A stretch of 64,000 nucleotides of DNA from Demequina salsinemoris (GTDB lineage Bacteria; Actinomycetota; Actinomycetes; Actinomycetales; Demequinaceae), in the NCBI RefSeq assembly GCF_000974805.1, contig NZ_BBQZ01000006.1:62001-126000 (forward strand). The letters run 5' to 3'. Shown here piece by piece: positions 8,829-17,797 of the stretch (its first letter is position 1; the number at the start of each line of letters is the position of its first letter). Under the pieces are notes generated by a model that was not told where the DNA came from, made no database searches, and saw only the letters and a program-made list of their open reading frames with translations. The translations under genes were made by a program, and so were the position numbers.

Positions 8829-9347
8829 CGCGCGCCTGATCACGAGGACCGCCTCGGCGGGCCCGTCGACGGCCTCGTACGTGTGCTCGGTGTCGGACGC
8901 CCATGCGTAGTGCTCCCCCGCCGGCACGTCGACCTCCTCGCCCGCGCGGCCCACGCGCGCAGCGCCCCGCGTCACGACGAGGTGCTCGACGACGCGCGGC
9001 CCATGCGCCGCTGACCGATGCACCGTGCCCGGGGTGAGGCGCAACGTGTAGATCTCGACCGCATCGTCCTCGGTCCCCGTGGTGCCCAGCAGGATGGTGT
9101 CGATGCCGGGAGCGCCCACCTCGGCGCCGGGGCGTTCGGCGAGCAGCCACGCGAGCGGCAGGTCCAGGGCGTTCGCGAGCGAGTACAGCGTCGAGAGGTT
9201 CGGGTTGCGACTCCCCCGCTCGATCTCGGACAGCGATCCCTTGCCGATCCCCGCGGCGGCGGCCAGCGCGCCGAGCGAGAGCCCGCGCGCGGCCCTGACC
9301 TCGCGCAGCCGCTCGCCCACGAGCGGGGCCAGGTCGTCGGATTCCAC
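8817..9347 (-). CDS. XRE-cupin transcriptional regulator
   Basis: 176-residue regulator. An N-terminal XRE helix-turn-helix (about residues 10-65; LGALAAAAGIGKGSLSEIER then NPNLSTLYSLANAL) is joined to a C-terminal cupin barrel (PGTVHRSAAHGPRVVEHLV, VDVPAGEHYAW). This family senses small ligands through the cupin and controls a neighbouring transporter or catabolic gene. It starts at a GTG and is divergent from a BenE symporter across 55 bp of inverted repeats, so it most likely regulates that gene. Confidence 0.85.
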   Translation of the reverse strand: MESDDLAPLVGERLREVRAARGLSLGALAAAAGIGKGSLSEIERGSRNPNLSTLYSLANALDLPLAWLLAERPGAEVGAPGIDTILLGTTGTEDDAVEIYTLRLTPGTVHRSAAHGPRVVEHLVVTRGAARVGRAGEEVDVPAGEHYAWASDTEHTYEAVDGPAEAVLVIRRAPAS

Positions 9348-9370
9348 ACGGCCAGCCTAGCGACTGTTCC

Positions 9371-9409
9371 GTTCTCAGAACACCTGGGTTATCGTTCTGT
9401 TCATGGAAC
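9371..9409. promoter_or_regulatory. Paired operator palindromes between XRE regulator and benE
   Basis: GTTCTCAGAAC (9371-9381) is a perfect 11-bp palindrome and GTTCATGGAAC (9399-9409) is a second with the same GTTC/GAAC arms, centred 28 bp away. The second covers the benE ATG (9403). Same-face spacing of two sites suggests cooperative binding by the XRE-cupin protein. Confidence 0.6.
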
Positions 9410-10617
9410 ACGCGCGTCGGCACACCATCGCCATGGGCCTCGTCACGGCCCTCGTCGGCTTCGCCAGCTCCTTCGCGGTGGTCCTCGCGGGCCTGCGCGC
9501 CGCCGGGGCGACCCCCGACCAGGCGGCCTCGGGACTCGCCGTCCTCTGCATCGTCCAGGCGCTCGGCATGCTGTGGCTCACCTGGCGTCACCGCACGCCC
9601 CTGACCCTCGCCTGGTCCACGCCCGGCGCGGCGCTGCTCGCAAGCCAGGGCGCCGTCGACGGCGGCTGGACCGCGGCCATCGGTGCGTTCATGCTGGTAG
9701 GGGTGCTGATCGTCGCCACGGGGCTGATCCGTCCGCTGGCCCGGCTCATCGGCCTCATCCCGCCGGCGATCGCCCAGGCGATGCTCGCCGGAATCCTCCT
9801 GCCGCTGTGCCTCGCGCCCTTCACCGCGCTGACGGGCCAGCCGTGGCTGGTAGGGGCGCTGATCGTCGTGTGGCTGGTCATGCAGCGCCTCGCCCCGCGC
9901 TGGGCCACGCCGCTCGCGTTCGGCCTCGCGCTCGTCACCATGGTCGTGACCACGGCGACCGACGGGGGAGTGCCGTTCGCCGCGCCAAGCCTCGCCTGGA
10001 CGACGCCGTCCCTCACCTGGGGCGCGATGCTCGGCCTCGCGATCCCGCTGTACGTCGTCACGATGGCCTCGCAAAACGTTCCCGGCGCCGCGGTGCTCAA
10101 GGCCGCCGGGTACGAGGCGCCGTGGAAGGAGACGATGCTCGTCACGGGCGTCGGGACGATCGCCGGGGCCGGCTTCGGTGGCCACGCCGTCAACCTCGCC
10201 GCGATCACGGCGGCGCTGCCCGCGTCACCCGAGTCGCACCCCGATCCGCGTCGCCGCTGGATCGCGACCGCGACCGCCGGATGGGCCTACCTCGGCATCG
10301 CCGCGATCGCCGCCACGCTGACCGCCCTCGTCGAGGCCGCCCCCGCCGGCCTGCTCGAGGCCGTGGCGGGACTCGCGCTGCTGGGGACCTTCGCATCGTC
10401 CGTGTCGGGGTCGTTCGCCGATCCCTCGGATCGGCTCCCCGCCGCCGTCACCCTCCTGCTCGCCGCGTCGGGCGTGGCGATCGCGGGGATCGGCTCGGCG
10501 TTCTGGGCGCTGTTGATCGGGCTCGGCCTCAGGCGGATGCTCACAATTCGGCCACGATCGACCCCAACCGCTTCGGCATCTGGCAACGTTCATAGCGTGA
10601 CATCGCAGCGCCAGTAG
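9403..10617 (+). CDS. BenE family (benzoate/H+ symporter-type) transporter
   Basis: 404-residue membrane protein with about eleven helices. Family signatures: LAWSTPGAALL, AGILLPLCLAPFTAL, PLYVVTMASQNVPGAAVLKAAGY and GFGGHAVNLAAITAA, all strongly conserved in BenE proteins that import benzoate or similar acids with protons. No clear Shine-Dalgarno precedes the ATG, and the ATG lies inside an operator half, so the message may be leaderless or have a very short leader. The substrate cannot be fixed because no aromatic catabolic genes are adjacent. Confidence 0.85.
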   Translation: MEHARRHTIAMGLVTALVGFASSFAVVLAGLRAAGATPDQAASGLAVLCIVQALGMLWLTWRHRTPLTLAWSTPGAALLASQGAVDGGWTAAIGAFMLVGVLIVATGLIRPLARLIGLIPPAIAQAMLAGILLPLCLAPFTALTGQPWLVGALIVVWLVMQRLAPRWATPLAFGLALVTMVVTTATDGGVPFAAPSLAWTTPSLTWGAMLGLAIPLYVVTMASQNVPGAAVLKAAGYEAPWKETMLVTGVGTIAGAGFGGHAVNLAAITAALPASPESHPDPRRRWIATATAGWAYLGIAAIAATLTALVEAAPAGLLEAVAGLALLGTFASSVSGSFADPSDRLPAAVTLLLAASGVAIAGIGSAFWALLIGLGLRRMLTIRPRSTPTASASGNVHSVTSQRQ

Positions 10618-10653
10618 GCGCTCTTCCAGTCCGGCGAAAAAGGGGATCCCACC

Positions 10654-11400
10654 GTGTCCGTACCGTCGCTCATCCCGAGCTCCGTGCCAGCCCGATCACG
10701 ACTGCTCTCGCTCGGCGCGATCGTCGCGCTCGCCCTCGCGTGGCTCGTGGCGGTGCCCGGCGCGGCGCAAGCAGCGACCGGCACCAAGATGACTGTGTCA
10801 CTGGAGTCGGGATCCGACTACGTCAAGTCCGTGAAGGTGTGGCCTGGATGGATGACGGTCCCCACCGGCGAGACCAAGAGCAGGCGCGTGTCATGGACGC
10901 CGTACGACAAGGGATTTGTCGGTGTCTCGCTCAACACCGTCGGCAACCGGTACTGCAGCCTGTCAGCCACGATCACGTGGACCTACCAGTCGGGCAAGAC
11001 CCGAACGGTCGTGAAGGAGGAGTCGGACAACACCTTCAGGGTCTCCGTCGGACCCCACGTCGCGTCGGTCGACGTCGACGTCGTCGCCTCCGACGACTGC
11101 ACCCTCTACTCCCGGGCGAAGGTGAACTGGGACGGCGGCGCCAACTCGCTCGCCGCGAAGGTCACCGGAGGCGGCTCCTACTTCCGCCCCTCTGGCTCGA
11201 CCCTCCGCACCAATCTCCGTCCCGTCGACGAGAACATGAGGATCGGCTTCACCTTGTACACCCAGAAGTCCGTCTGCGTGCGGATGGTCGACACCTACAC
11301 GGGCAAGGTCTACGCCGATCACACCGCGCAGACCAACCACAAGTACCGGGTGCCGCGAAACCGCACGTTCGACGCGACCGTCGTCGCCTGCGCGAGCTGA
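10654..11400 (+). CDS. Secreted hypothetical protein
   Basis: 248 residues from a GTG. A Sec signal peptide (LLSLGAIVALALAWLVAVPG, then AAQA cleavage near residue 40) is followed by a beta-rich mature domain with repeated Cys (RYCSL, DDCTLY, SVCVRM, VVACAS), suggesting two disulfides outside the cell. Many Lys/Val/Ser residues and no catalytic motif. It has its own start region after benE. Function unknown. Confidence 0.7.
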   Translation: MSVPSLIPSSVPARSRLLSLGAIVALALAWLVAVPGAAQAATGTKMTVSLESGSDYVKSVKVWPGWMTVPTGETKSRRVSWTPYDKGFVGVSLNTVGNRYCSLSATITWTYQSGKTRTVVKEESDNTFRVSVGPHVASVDVDVVASDDCTLYSRAKVNWDGGANSLAAKVTGGGSYFRPSGSTLRTNLRPVDENMRIGFTLYTQKSVCVRMVDTYTGKVYADHTAQTNHKYRVPRNRTFDATVVACAS

Positions 11401-11440
11401 CCCGCTCGGGGACGGGCGCCCGCAGGCGTTCCGCGGACGC

Positions 11441-12274
11441 TCAGCCCCAGGACTCGTCGAGCGCGTCCGTCCACTCGGGGCACAGCGCCGTGGCTGAGCC
11501 GACGACGCCCGCGGCCATGAACTCGTCGAGGTCGTAATCGTCCGCGACGTCCTTGAGGAGCTGGTTCATGGAGTCGGCGGACTCGGTCGCGCCCTCCTCG
11601 AACGCGGCGCACACGAAGTTGCCCGCCTCCAGGGCGGTGTCCTCGTCCATGCCGGTGTCCCACAGGTCGATCAGCCACAGGTAGTTCTCCTCGGGATCGT
11701 CACCATCGGGGAACGCCGACTCCCACGACGCGGTGATCGACGGGTCCGCGGTGATGTCGCCCCATTCCTCCGACAGCGACTCCGCGCCCTCCGACAGCTC
11801 CGCTGCCCACGACTCCCAGTCGTCGAGCCCGGACGATGCGGACGCCGCGAGGTCATCGAGGGCGTCGGAGACGGTGTCGCTCGCCTTGTTGAGGAGGAGG
11901 CCCACGAGGATCGCACCGCCGACCCCGATCAGCAGCAGCACGCCCACGACGATGCCGATGATCATGGGCGCCTTGCTCTTCTGCGCCGGCTGGCCCACCG
12001 GAGCCTGGCCACCAGGGGCGGCGTACTGGGTGTCGGCCGGCAGCGGCACCGTGGAGCCCTGCATCGTCGCGTCCTGCGTCGTCGATTCTGCGGTGGGCAT
12101 CTGCTGGGTGGGCGCGGTGGCGGCGTCGGCCTGCGCCTCCGCGACCGGATAGGCCCGCGGCTGGGTGGCGCCCGGGTCCATGACCCACTCGGTCCATTGG
12201 GCGCCGTCCCAATAGCGCTGGCGTCCCGATCCCGGTGCCGTCGGATCCTCGTGCCACTCCGGGGTGGTGCTCAT
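11441..12274 (-). CDS. DUF2510 membrane protein with acidic extracytoplasmic domain
   Basis: 277 residues. Starts at ATG 12274 with GGAGGGGG upstream; the frame beyond is not conserved. The N-terminal DUF2510 module (PEWHEDPTAPGSGRQRYWDG then QWTEWV) is a short tryptophan-rich fold found at the ends of many actinobacterial membrane proteins. A Gln/Pro/Thr-rich linker leads to one transmembrane helix (IIGIVVGVLLLIGVGGAILV). The C-terminal region is acidic and helical and ends with a two-Cys segment (NFVCAAFEEG ... ALCPEW) resembling DUF732-type domains. Function unknown; probably an envelope protein. Confidence 0.75.
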   Translation of the reverse strand: MSTTPEWHEDPTAPGSGRQRYWDGAQWTEWVMDPGATQPRAYPVAEAQADAATAPTQQMPTAESTTQDATMQGSTVPLPADTQYAAPGGQAPVGQPAQKSKAPMIIGIVVGVLLLIGVGGAILVGLLLNKASDTVSDALDDLAASASSGLDDWESWAAELSEGAESLSEEWGDITADPSITASWESAFPDGDDPEENYLWLIDLWDTGMDEDTALEAGNFVCAAFEEGATESADSMNQLLKDVADDYDLDEFMAAGVVGSATALCPEWTDALDESWG

Positions 12275-12447
12275 CTCGACCCCCTCCGCCGACTGAACCT
12301 CTTGCTGAAACTGTACGTCGCCCGGTGTCGATGCGCTGGGGGAGGGGGAGTGCACGCGTCAGGGCGAAACGTGAGGATGCTGGGGGAATCGTTCGCCGCG
12401 CGAATCCCAGTGGACTGTGGCGGCGCTTCCGCGGGCTTCGTGCCCGA

Positions 12448-12523
12448 TGGTGGAGCCTAGGGGACTCGAACCCCTAACCCCCTGCTTGCAAAGCAGGTGC
12501 GCTACCAATTGCGCCAAGGCCCC
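12448..12523 (-). tRNA. tRNA-Ala (anticodon TGC)
   Basis: Cloverleaf on the minus strand: acceptor GGGGCCT pairing with AGGCTCC, anticodon stem-loop CCTGC-TTTGCAA-GCAGG with anticodon TGC, T-loop GTTCGAGTC, and an encoded CCA (12450-12448). It follows tRNA-Ile, the usual actinobacterial pair downstream of gyrA and DUF3566. Confidence 0.95.
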
Positions 12524-12642
12524 GTGCTGGAGGTGAGTCCAGTGTGGGTGAATTCCAGTCTCCCACGGGAGCTGGAGGACCGGTAGGGAGCGGCTGCGCC
12601 GCATCGACCTGTGGTCCGGCACGACCGTCCGGTCGTCTTCCG

Positions 12643-12716
12643 TGGGCCCAGGAGGACTTGAACCTCCGACCTCTTCGTTATCAGCGAAGCGCTCTAACCG
12701 CCTGAGCTATGGGCCC
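12643..12716 (-). tRNA. tRNA-Ile (anticodon GAT)
   Basis: Minus-strand cloverleaf: acceptor GGGCCCA at 12716, D-arm AGCTCAGGCGGTTAGAGC, anticodon loop CTGATAA (GAT) closed by a CTTCG/CGAAG stem, and T-arm GGAGGTTCAAGTCCTCC. The 3' end reads ACGG, so CCA is not encoded, unlike the neighbouring tRNA-Ala. Confidence 0.95.
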
Positions 12717-12816
12717 GTTCACCGCGGCTTGGCCGCGGCGATAAACCATACCAAACGCCGGGGGCGGGTTCCAAATCGGCTCCCGCCCCGGCCGTCGGCC
12801 TGGAGTGCGGCGAGGG

Positions 12817-13605
12817 TCAGTCGTCGGTGAGGGTGACGTAGAAGCCGCCAACGACCGCGGAGATCACGTTGTAGAGGAACGCCGAGATCGTGGCGAGCGC
12901 GGTGAGCAGCACGACGTCGACCACGGCGATCAGCGTGGTGGCCGCCATGATCTTGTTGAGGTCGAAGAACTGCATGAGGTCCAGTTCGCTGTCCTCGGGG
13001 AAGAGCGTGAGGATCCAGTCGTTGATCGTCGTGAAGATGCCCATGGTGTTGAGCACGTTCCACAGCACATAGACGGCGACCACCAGCATGATGCCGACCG
13101 CGATCGACAGCAGGAAGCCGATCTTCAGCGCCGACCACGGGTCGACTCGCGAGACGAGCGCGCGGACCTTGCGGGGGCCGCCCTTGCTCTTCGACGCGGC
13201 GGCCGGATCGGCGGGCCGCACCTCGACCTTGGAACGGCTCGGCGCGGACTTGATCGTGCCGAAGGCGGTCTCGGTCTCACCCGATGCGGTGCCCTGAGCG
13301 GCGGTGGCGGTCGCTCCGGCGGACGCGGGAGCCGTGCTGCGGCTCGCGGCGGGAGCTGCGGAACGCGTCGAGCCGGCGGGCGCGGGAGCGAACACGTTGC
13401 CGCCGCTGCGCGGCTCGGCAGCGGCCGAACCCGTCGTCGGGGTCTCGCCCGTGACGGGGCGCGAGGGGATCTGACCCGACCGCAGGGAGGTGCGCTGAGG
13501 GTTCGCGCCCGACGCGGGCGTCACCGACGGCGGGGTGGACGCAGACGCCTGCGTCCACGGGTTCTGACCGGTGGCCGGCCGGGTGCCGCGATCTTCCGCG
13601 TTCAT
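12817..13605 (-). CDS. DUF3566 transmembrane protein
   Basis: 262 residues. The first 160 are a Pro/Ser/Thr/Ala-rich disordered cytoplasmic tail. The conserved DUF3566 module follows: KVRALVSRVDPWSALKIGFL, a first helix (LLSIAVGIMLVVAVYVLW), a NTMGIFTTIND turn and a second helix ending AFLYNVISAVVGGF. In actinobacteria this gene normally follows gyrA directly (Rv0007 position in M. tuberculosis) and precedes tRNA-Ile and tRNA-Ala. Here the tRNA linkage is kept but gyrA is about 9.7 kb away. Family members are linked to cell-envelope and division functions; the exact role is unknown. Confidence 0.88.
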   Translation of the reverse strand: MNAEDRGTRPATGQNPWTQASASTPPSVTPASGANPQRTSLRSGQIPSRPVTGETPTTGSAAAEPRSGGNVFAPAPAGSTRSAAPAASRSTAPASAGATATAAQGTASGETETAFGTIKSAPSRSKVEVRPADPAAASKSKGGPRKVRALVSRVDPWSALKIGFLLSIAVGIMLVVAVYVLWNVLNTMGIFTTINDWILTLFPEDSELDLMQFFDLNKIMAATTLIAVVDVVLLTALATISAFLYNVISAVVGGFYVTLTDD

Positions 13606-13689
13606 GAACTCTCCTCCTGGCCGCGCACAATGCCCGACCCCTCCGCATAAGCGTACTTGAGGGCCACAAGCCCCATGCGCGCGTGTGGA

Positions 13690-15237
13690 CTAGTGGCCGC
13701 CGCCGAGGTGACCCGAGATGCGGCCGTGGAACTCCTGGGAGGCCTCGTTGAGGCCGACGATCTCCACGGACTTCCCGTGGGTCGTGTACTTGTGCTCGAT
13801 CGAGTCGAGCGCCGCGACGGTCGAGGCGTCCCACACGTGCGAGTGCGTCATGTCGATGACCACCCTGTCGGGGTCGCCCGCGTAGTCGAACTGGCTGTAC
13901 AGATCGTTGGACGACGCGAAGAACAGCTCGCCCGACACGGTGTACCGACGCACGCCGTCGATGACGTCACCGCCCGTCACCTCCGCGATGTGCGCGACCC
14001 TGCGTGCGAAAAGGACGGACGCGAGCACCACGCCAGCGACGACGCCGTAGGCGAGGTTGTGCGTGGCGACGACGATCGCGACTGTCACGAGCATCACCGA
14101 CGTCTCCGAGCGCGGCATGCGGCGCAGGGTCGAGAGTCGGATCGAATGCCAGTCGAACGTCGCCCACGACACGAAGATCATCACCGCGACGAGCGCGGCC
14201 ATCGGGATCAGCGCCACGAGGTCACCGAGCGCGAGGATGAGGATGAGCAGGAAGACACCGGCGGCGAACGTCGACAGGCGCGTGCGGGCGCGGCCGACCT
14301 TCACGTTGATCATCGTCTGGCCGATCATCGCGCAGCCGCCCATGCCGCCGAAGAGTCCCGTGATGATGTTGGCCGCCCCCTGGCCCCACGCCTCACGGGT
14401 CTTGTCCGAGTGGGTGTCCGTGACGTCGTCCACGAGCTTGGCCGTCATGAGGGACTCGAGGAGTCCCACGAGCGCGATGCCGAGCGCATACGGCGCGACG
14501 ATCTCGAGCGTCTCAAGCGTGAACGGCACGTTCGGGAAGAACAGCGTCGGCAGTCCCTCGGGCAGCGCGCCCTCGTCGCCGACGGTCGGCACCGCGATGC
14601 TGAAGGCGACGGTCACGATGGTCAGCAGCACGATCGCGACGAGCGGCGCGGGCACGGCAGTCGTGAGGCGGGGGAGGAACGCGATGATCGCGAGCCCCGC
14701 CGCGACGAGAACGTAGACCACCCACGACACGTCGGTGAGGTGTGGCAGCTGCGCCATGAAGATCAGGATCGCGAGCGAGTTGACGAAGCCGATCATCACC
14801 GAGCGCGGGATGAAGCGCATGAGCTTCGCGACGCCGAGCAGCGCGAGCACCACCTGGAGGACGCCACCCAGGATGACGGCCGCGACCAGGTAGTCGAGGC
14901 CGTAATCGCGCGCCAGGGGTGCGACGACGAGCGCGACCGCGGCGGTGGCAGCCGAGATCATCGCCGGGCGTCCGCCGAGGAAGGCGATCGCGACGGCCAT
15001 CGTGAACGACGCGAACAGGCCGACCCGCGGGTCCACGCCCGCGATGATCGAGAAGGAGATCGCCTCGGGGATCAGCGCGAGCGCGACCACCAGGCCAGCG
15101 AGCAGCTCGGTGCGCATCACCTTGGGGCTCAGCCACTCGGGACGGCGCCACGAGCGCGGGTCCCACGGCGTTCCGAGGTTGTTCGTCACCTCGGGGACGC
15201 CGGTGGACGTGCGCGGGTTCGTGGCGGGCATGCTCAT
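13690..15237 (-). CDS. SulP family anion transporter with STAS domain
   Basis: 515 residues. Membrane part of about 12-14 helices with the SulP signature around residues 45-75 (LLAGLVVALALIPEAISFSI, then AGVDPRVGLF) and GGCAMIGQTMINVKVGRART in the second half. A C-terminal STAS domain begins near residue 405 (YTVSGELFFASSNDLY ... VVIDMTHSHVWDASTVAALD). Substrates in this family include sulfate, bicarbonate and dicarboxylates. The GGMGGCAMIGQ motif and FFASS-type STAS start are common in bacterial members proposed to carry bicarbonate, so the substrate is left open. It is the first gene of the block inserted between DUF3566 and gyrA. Confidence 0.85.
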   Translation of the reverse strand: MSMPATNPRTSTGVPEVTNNLGTPWDPRSWRRPEWLSPKVMRTELLAGLVVALALIPEAISFSIIAGVDPRVGLFASFTMAVAIAFLGGRPAMISAATAAVALVVAPLARDYGLDYLVAAVILGGVLQVVLALLGVAKLMRFIPRSVMIGFVNSLAILIFMAQLPHLTDVSWVVYVLVAAGLAIIAFLPRLTTAVPAPLVAIVLLTIVTVAFSIAVPTVGDEGALPEGLPTLFFPNVPFTLETLEIVAPYALGIALVGLLESLMTAKLVDDVTDTHSDKTREAWGQGAANIITGLFGGMGGCAMIGQTMINVKVGRARTRLSTFAAGVFLLILILALGDLVALIPMAALVAVMIFVSWATFDWHSIRLSTLRRMPRSETSVMLVTVAIVVATHNLAYGVVAGVVLASVLFARRVAHIAEVTGGDVIDGVRRYTVSGELFFASSNDLYSQFDYAGDPDRVVIDMTHSHVWDASTVAALDSIEHKYTTHGKSVEIVGLNEASQEFHGRISGHLGGGH

Positions 15238-15441
15238 GAGGCTCCAAGGGGACGGGGACGATGCGTCAGCCGGGCAGGCGCGAGCGCGCGCCTGAACGCG
15301 TCACAGGAGAAGGGGGAGGCCCACCGTGGCCGGGGCCCAGGCTACCCGATGCGCGTCGCGACCTCCCTGGAGGGTGGTCGACCCCACATCTCAGGCGGCC
15401 GCCGCACCGTCTCAGCCACCGCATCGTCCCTCTCCCTCCAA

Positions 15442-15535
15442 GCACTCCGCACGGAACTGAAACCGACACCCCGACGACACGCCAACCCGACCCGGCGACA
15501 CGCTGGCGTGTCGCGCGGGAATCCGTGCGGAGTGC
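15442..15535. repeat. Nested long inverted repeat upstream of sulP
   Basis: Outer arms GCACTCCGCACGGA (15442-15455) and TCCGTGCGGAGTGC (15522-15535) are perfect 14-bp complements. Inner arms CGACACGCCA (about 15474-15483) and TGGCGTGTCG (about 15504-15513) pair as well. The 362-bp gap between sulP and katA also holds two copies of the GGACGATGC motif (15256-15264 plus; 15421-15429 minus). Folded RNA leader or cruciform; no gene is seen here. Confidence 0.65.
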
Positions 15536-15553
15536 ATGGGGGAGACATGACGA

Positions 15554-15589
15554 AGGGCGGGCACCCGGCTTTCGCCAGGCACCCGCCCT
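15554..15589 (-). terminator. Terminator hairpin downstream of katA
   Basis: AGGGCGGG (15554-15561) pairs with CCCGCCCT (15582-15589) around a GCACCC-repeat loop, 11 nt beyond the katA stop on the minus strand. Confidence 0.65.
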
Positions 15590-15599
15590 GAAGGTGTCG

Positions 15600-17069
15600 T
15601 CAGACCGCGACGGGCGTCACGTTCGCGCGCAGCGCGGCGCCGAGCTCGGCGTCGACGCTGGTCCAGTACTGGATCGCGCGCTCACGGATGTCATCGCTCT
15701 TCACGGCGCCCACGTGACCCGTGATGGTCTCGAGGAACGCGGCCTTCTGCTCGGCCGAGAAGACCTCGCGGTACAGCGTGCCGGCCTGGCCGAAGTCGTC
15801 GTCCTCGGGGTGCAGGGTGGCCGAAGCGCGAACCATCTCGCCGTCGGTCTCCCAGTTGCCCGCGTCGCCAGCGCGCTCGGGGTCGGCGTGCGCGCCGCCG
15901 AGCGAGTTGGGCGCGTACACGGGGGTCTCGGGCGAGGCGAACGAGTACCGCATCGAGCCGTCCTTGGAGTAGGAGTGGCCGTTCGCGTCCGCGTTCTTCG
16001 GCGCGTTGACCGGCAGGTCGGCGTGGTTGGTGCCGACGCGGTAGCGGTGGGCGTCCGCGTAGGAGAAGATGCGGGCCATCAGCATCTTGTCGGGCGACGT
16101 GCCGATGCCGGGAACGAAGTTCGACGGGGCGAACGTCGCCTGCTCGATCTGAGCGAAGTAGTTCTCGGGGTTCCTGTTCAGCTCCATGACGCCGACGGGG
16201 ATCAGCGGGTAGTCAGCGTGCGGCCACACCTTGGTGAGGTCGAACGGGTTGAAGCGGTAGGTCTTCGCGTCCTCGTAGGGCATGACCTGGACCGAGAGGT
16301 CCCAGCGCGGGAAGTCGCCCGCATCGATGTGCTCGTAGAGGTCACGGATGTGCACGTCGGAGTCCGAGCCGGCGAGCTCGGCGGCCTTGTCGGCGGGCAT
16401 GCTGACCACGCCCTGCTGGGAGATGAAGTGGTACTTCACCCAGAAGCGCTCACCCTCGGCGTTGATCCACTGGTAGGTGTGCGAGCCGTAGCCGTTCATC
16501 TCGCGCCACGAGTTCGGGATGCCGCGGTCACCCATGAGCCAGGTCACCTGGTGGGCCGACTCCGGCTGGAGCGACCAGAAGTCCCACTGCATGTCGTTGT
16601 CGCGCAGGTGCGAACCGGGCAGGCGCTTCTGCGAGCGGATGAAGTCGGGGAACTTGATGCCGTCGCGGATGAAGAAGACGGGGGTGTTGTTGCCGACCAG
16701 GTCGTAGTTGCCCTCGGTCGTGTAGAACTTCAGCGCGAAGCCGCGGGGGTCGCGCCACGTGTCAGGGGAGCCCGACTCGCCGGCGACGGAGGAGAAGCGC
16801 GCGAGCATCTCGGTCTGGACGCCGTCCTGGAACAGCGCGGCGCGGGTGTACTTCGCGATCTCGGGGTTCGTGGTGGTGAACGTGCCGAAGGCGCCGCCGC
16901 CCTTGGCGTGGACGACGCGCTCGGGCACGCGCTCACGGTTGAACTGCGCGAGCTTCTCGACCAGGTAGTGGTCGGTCAGCGAGGTCGGGCCGTTGGCGCC
17001 GACGGTGAGCGAGTGCTGGTCCGAGGCGACGGGGGCGCCGGAGTTGGTCGTCGTGAACTTGTCCGTCAT
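15600..17069 (-). CDS. katA: Catalase, monofunctional heme type (KatA)
   Basis: 489-residue small-subunit catalase that disproportionates hydrogen peroxide in the cytoplasm. Distal catalytic His54 ([14 protein letters not shown]) and Asn127 (VGNNTPVFF) and the proximal heme ligand Tyr337 ([12 protein letters not shown]) are present. Length fits clade 3 catalases. A clear AAGGAGCT ribosome site precedes the ATG. It lies 63 nt downstream of a Fur/PerR-type regulator in the same orientation, the classic furA-katA/katG arrangement, so peroxide-inducible expression through that regulator is expected. Confidence 0.95.
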   Translation of the reverse strand: MTDKFTTTNSGAPVASDQHSLTVGANGPTSLTDHYLVEKLAQFNRERVPERVVHAKGGGAFGTFTTTNPEIAKYTRAALFQDGVQTEMLARFSSVAGESGSPDTWRDPRGFALKFYTTEGNYDLVGNNTPVFFIRDGIKFPDFIRSQKRLPGSHLRDNDMQWDFWSLQPESAHQVTWLMGDRGIPNSWREMNGYGSHTYQWINAEGERFWVKYHFISQQGVVSMPADKAAELAGSDSDVHIRDLYEHIDAGDFPRWDLSVQVMPYEDAKTYRFNPFDLTKVWPHADYPLIPVGVMELNRNPENYFAQIEQATFAPSNFVPGIGTSPDKMLMARIFSYADAHRYRVGTNHADLPVNAPKNADANGHSYSKDGSMRYSFASPETPVYAPNSLGGAHADPERAGDAGNWETDGEMVRASATLHPEDDDFGQAGTLYREVFSAEQKAAFLETITGHVGAVKSDDIRERAIQYWTSVDAELGAALRANVTPVAV

Positions 17070-17132
17070 GGTGGCGGAGCTCCTTCGGGGATCGTGGGGA
17101 CCTGACGAGGCATGGGCCGCCCGAGGGCGACC

Positions 17133-17570
17133 TCAGAGAACGGGTGCGTCGACGGCTGCCTCGCGGCAGTCGGTGCACACGCCCCAGAACGTGACCTCGG
17201 CCTCGGCGATAGCGAAGCCGTGATCCTCGTTCGGAAGCAGGCAGGGTGCATGGCCGACCACGCAGTCGATGTCCTCGACCTTGCCGCACTCGGTGCAGAC
17301 GACGTGGTGGTGGTTGTCTCCCACGCGCAGCTCATAGCGAGCGGGGGAGCCAGCGGGTTCAATTCTGCGCGCAAGACCTTGCGCGGTGAGGTCCCCGAGG
17401 ACGTTGTAGACGGCCTGCAGGGACGTGCGAGGAAGGCTCTCGCTGACCTTCGCGTAGACCGCGTCCGCAGCGGCGTGCGGATGGTCGGCGAGCACATCGA
17501 TGACCGCGACGCGCGGGGCCGTGATGCGCAGACCTGCCTCCGCAAGCATAGTTCGCGCGTCGGTCATCAT
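17133..17570 (-). CDS. Fur family regulator (PerR/FurA-like)
   Basis: 145 residues counted from the first ATG of an ATGATG pair; the frame continues upstream but passes through the promoter. Winged helix (RITAPRVAVIDVLADHPHAA ... TSLQAVYNVLGDL) followed by the metal-binding dimerisation domain: DNHHHVVCTECG and a second CxxC (GVCTDC), so a structural Zn(Cys)4 site is expected. The catalase just downstream makes a peroxide-sensing PerR/FurA role most likely. The promoter places the transcription start at or next to the ATG. Confidence 0.88.
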   Translation of the reverse strand: MMTDARTMLAEAGLRITAPRVAVIDVLADHPHAAADAVYAKVSESLPRTSLQAVYNVLGDLTAQGLARRIEPAGSPARYELRVGDNHHHVVCTECGKVEDIDCVVGHAPCLLPNEDHGFAIAEAEVTFWGVCTDCREAAVDAPVL

Positions 17571-17577
17571 GTAGGAC

Positions 17578-17606
17578 AGAGTACCCAGTTCTTTTGAATT
17601 TATCAA
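17578..17606 (-). promoter_or_regulatory. Promoter of fur-katA, likely leaderless
   Basis: Minus strand: TTGATA (17606-17601), 17-bp spacer, TACTCT (17583-17578), then 7 nt to ATG 17570, so transcription would begin at about the first base of the start codon. The spacer and -35 lie in an AT-rich island unusual for this genome, containing a TTGA-N5-TCAA dyad that could be the Fur-family operator. Confidence 0.65.
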
Positions 17607-17746
17607 TTAAGAAATCGCGAGAGGTGCGCTCCGAACCCCCGCCCCCGCATCGTCCTGCTGCCTGCCGCCCTGCTCACCGTGCAGGCGCCTGCTCCTCGCG
17701 GCATCCTGGTGTGGAGCCGTTCAGGCCCCCGGACGATGCGGTGACC

Positions 17747-17785
17747 AAGGGCCTAGGCATGCCCCAGGGGGCATGGCCTAGCCTT
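17747..17785. promoter_or_regulatory. Near-perfect inverted repeat upstream of the persulfide reductase
   Basis: AAGG-GCCTAGGCATGCCCC and GGGGCATGGCCTAG-CCTT pair with one bulge around a short centre. It lies about 35-75 nt before the gene. The gap 17571-17820 also holds facing copies of the GGACGATGC motif (17647-17655 minus; 17731-17739 plus). Could be an operator or a hairpin. Confidence 0.5.
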
Positions 17786-17797
17786 GCAGCAGGACAA

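Noticed and set aside
12717..12816. Additional tRNA upstream of tRNA-Ile
   Set aside because: No cloverleaf could be built from the bases between tRNA-Ile and DUF3566.
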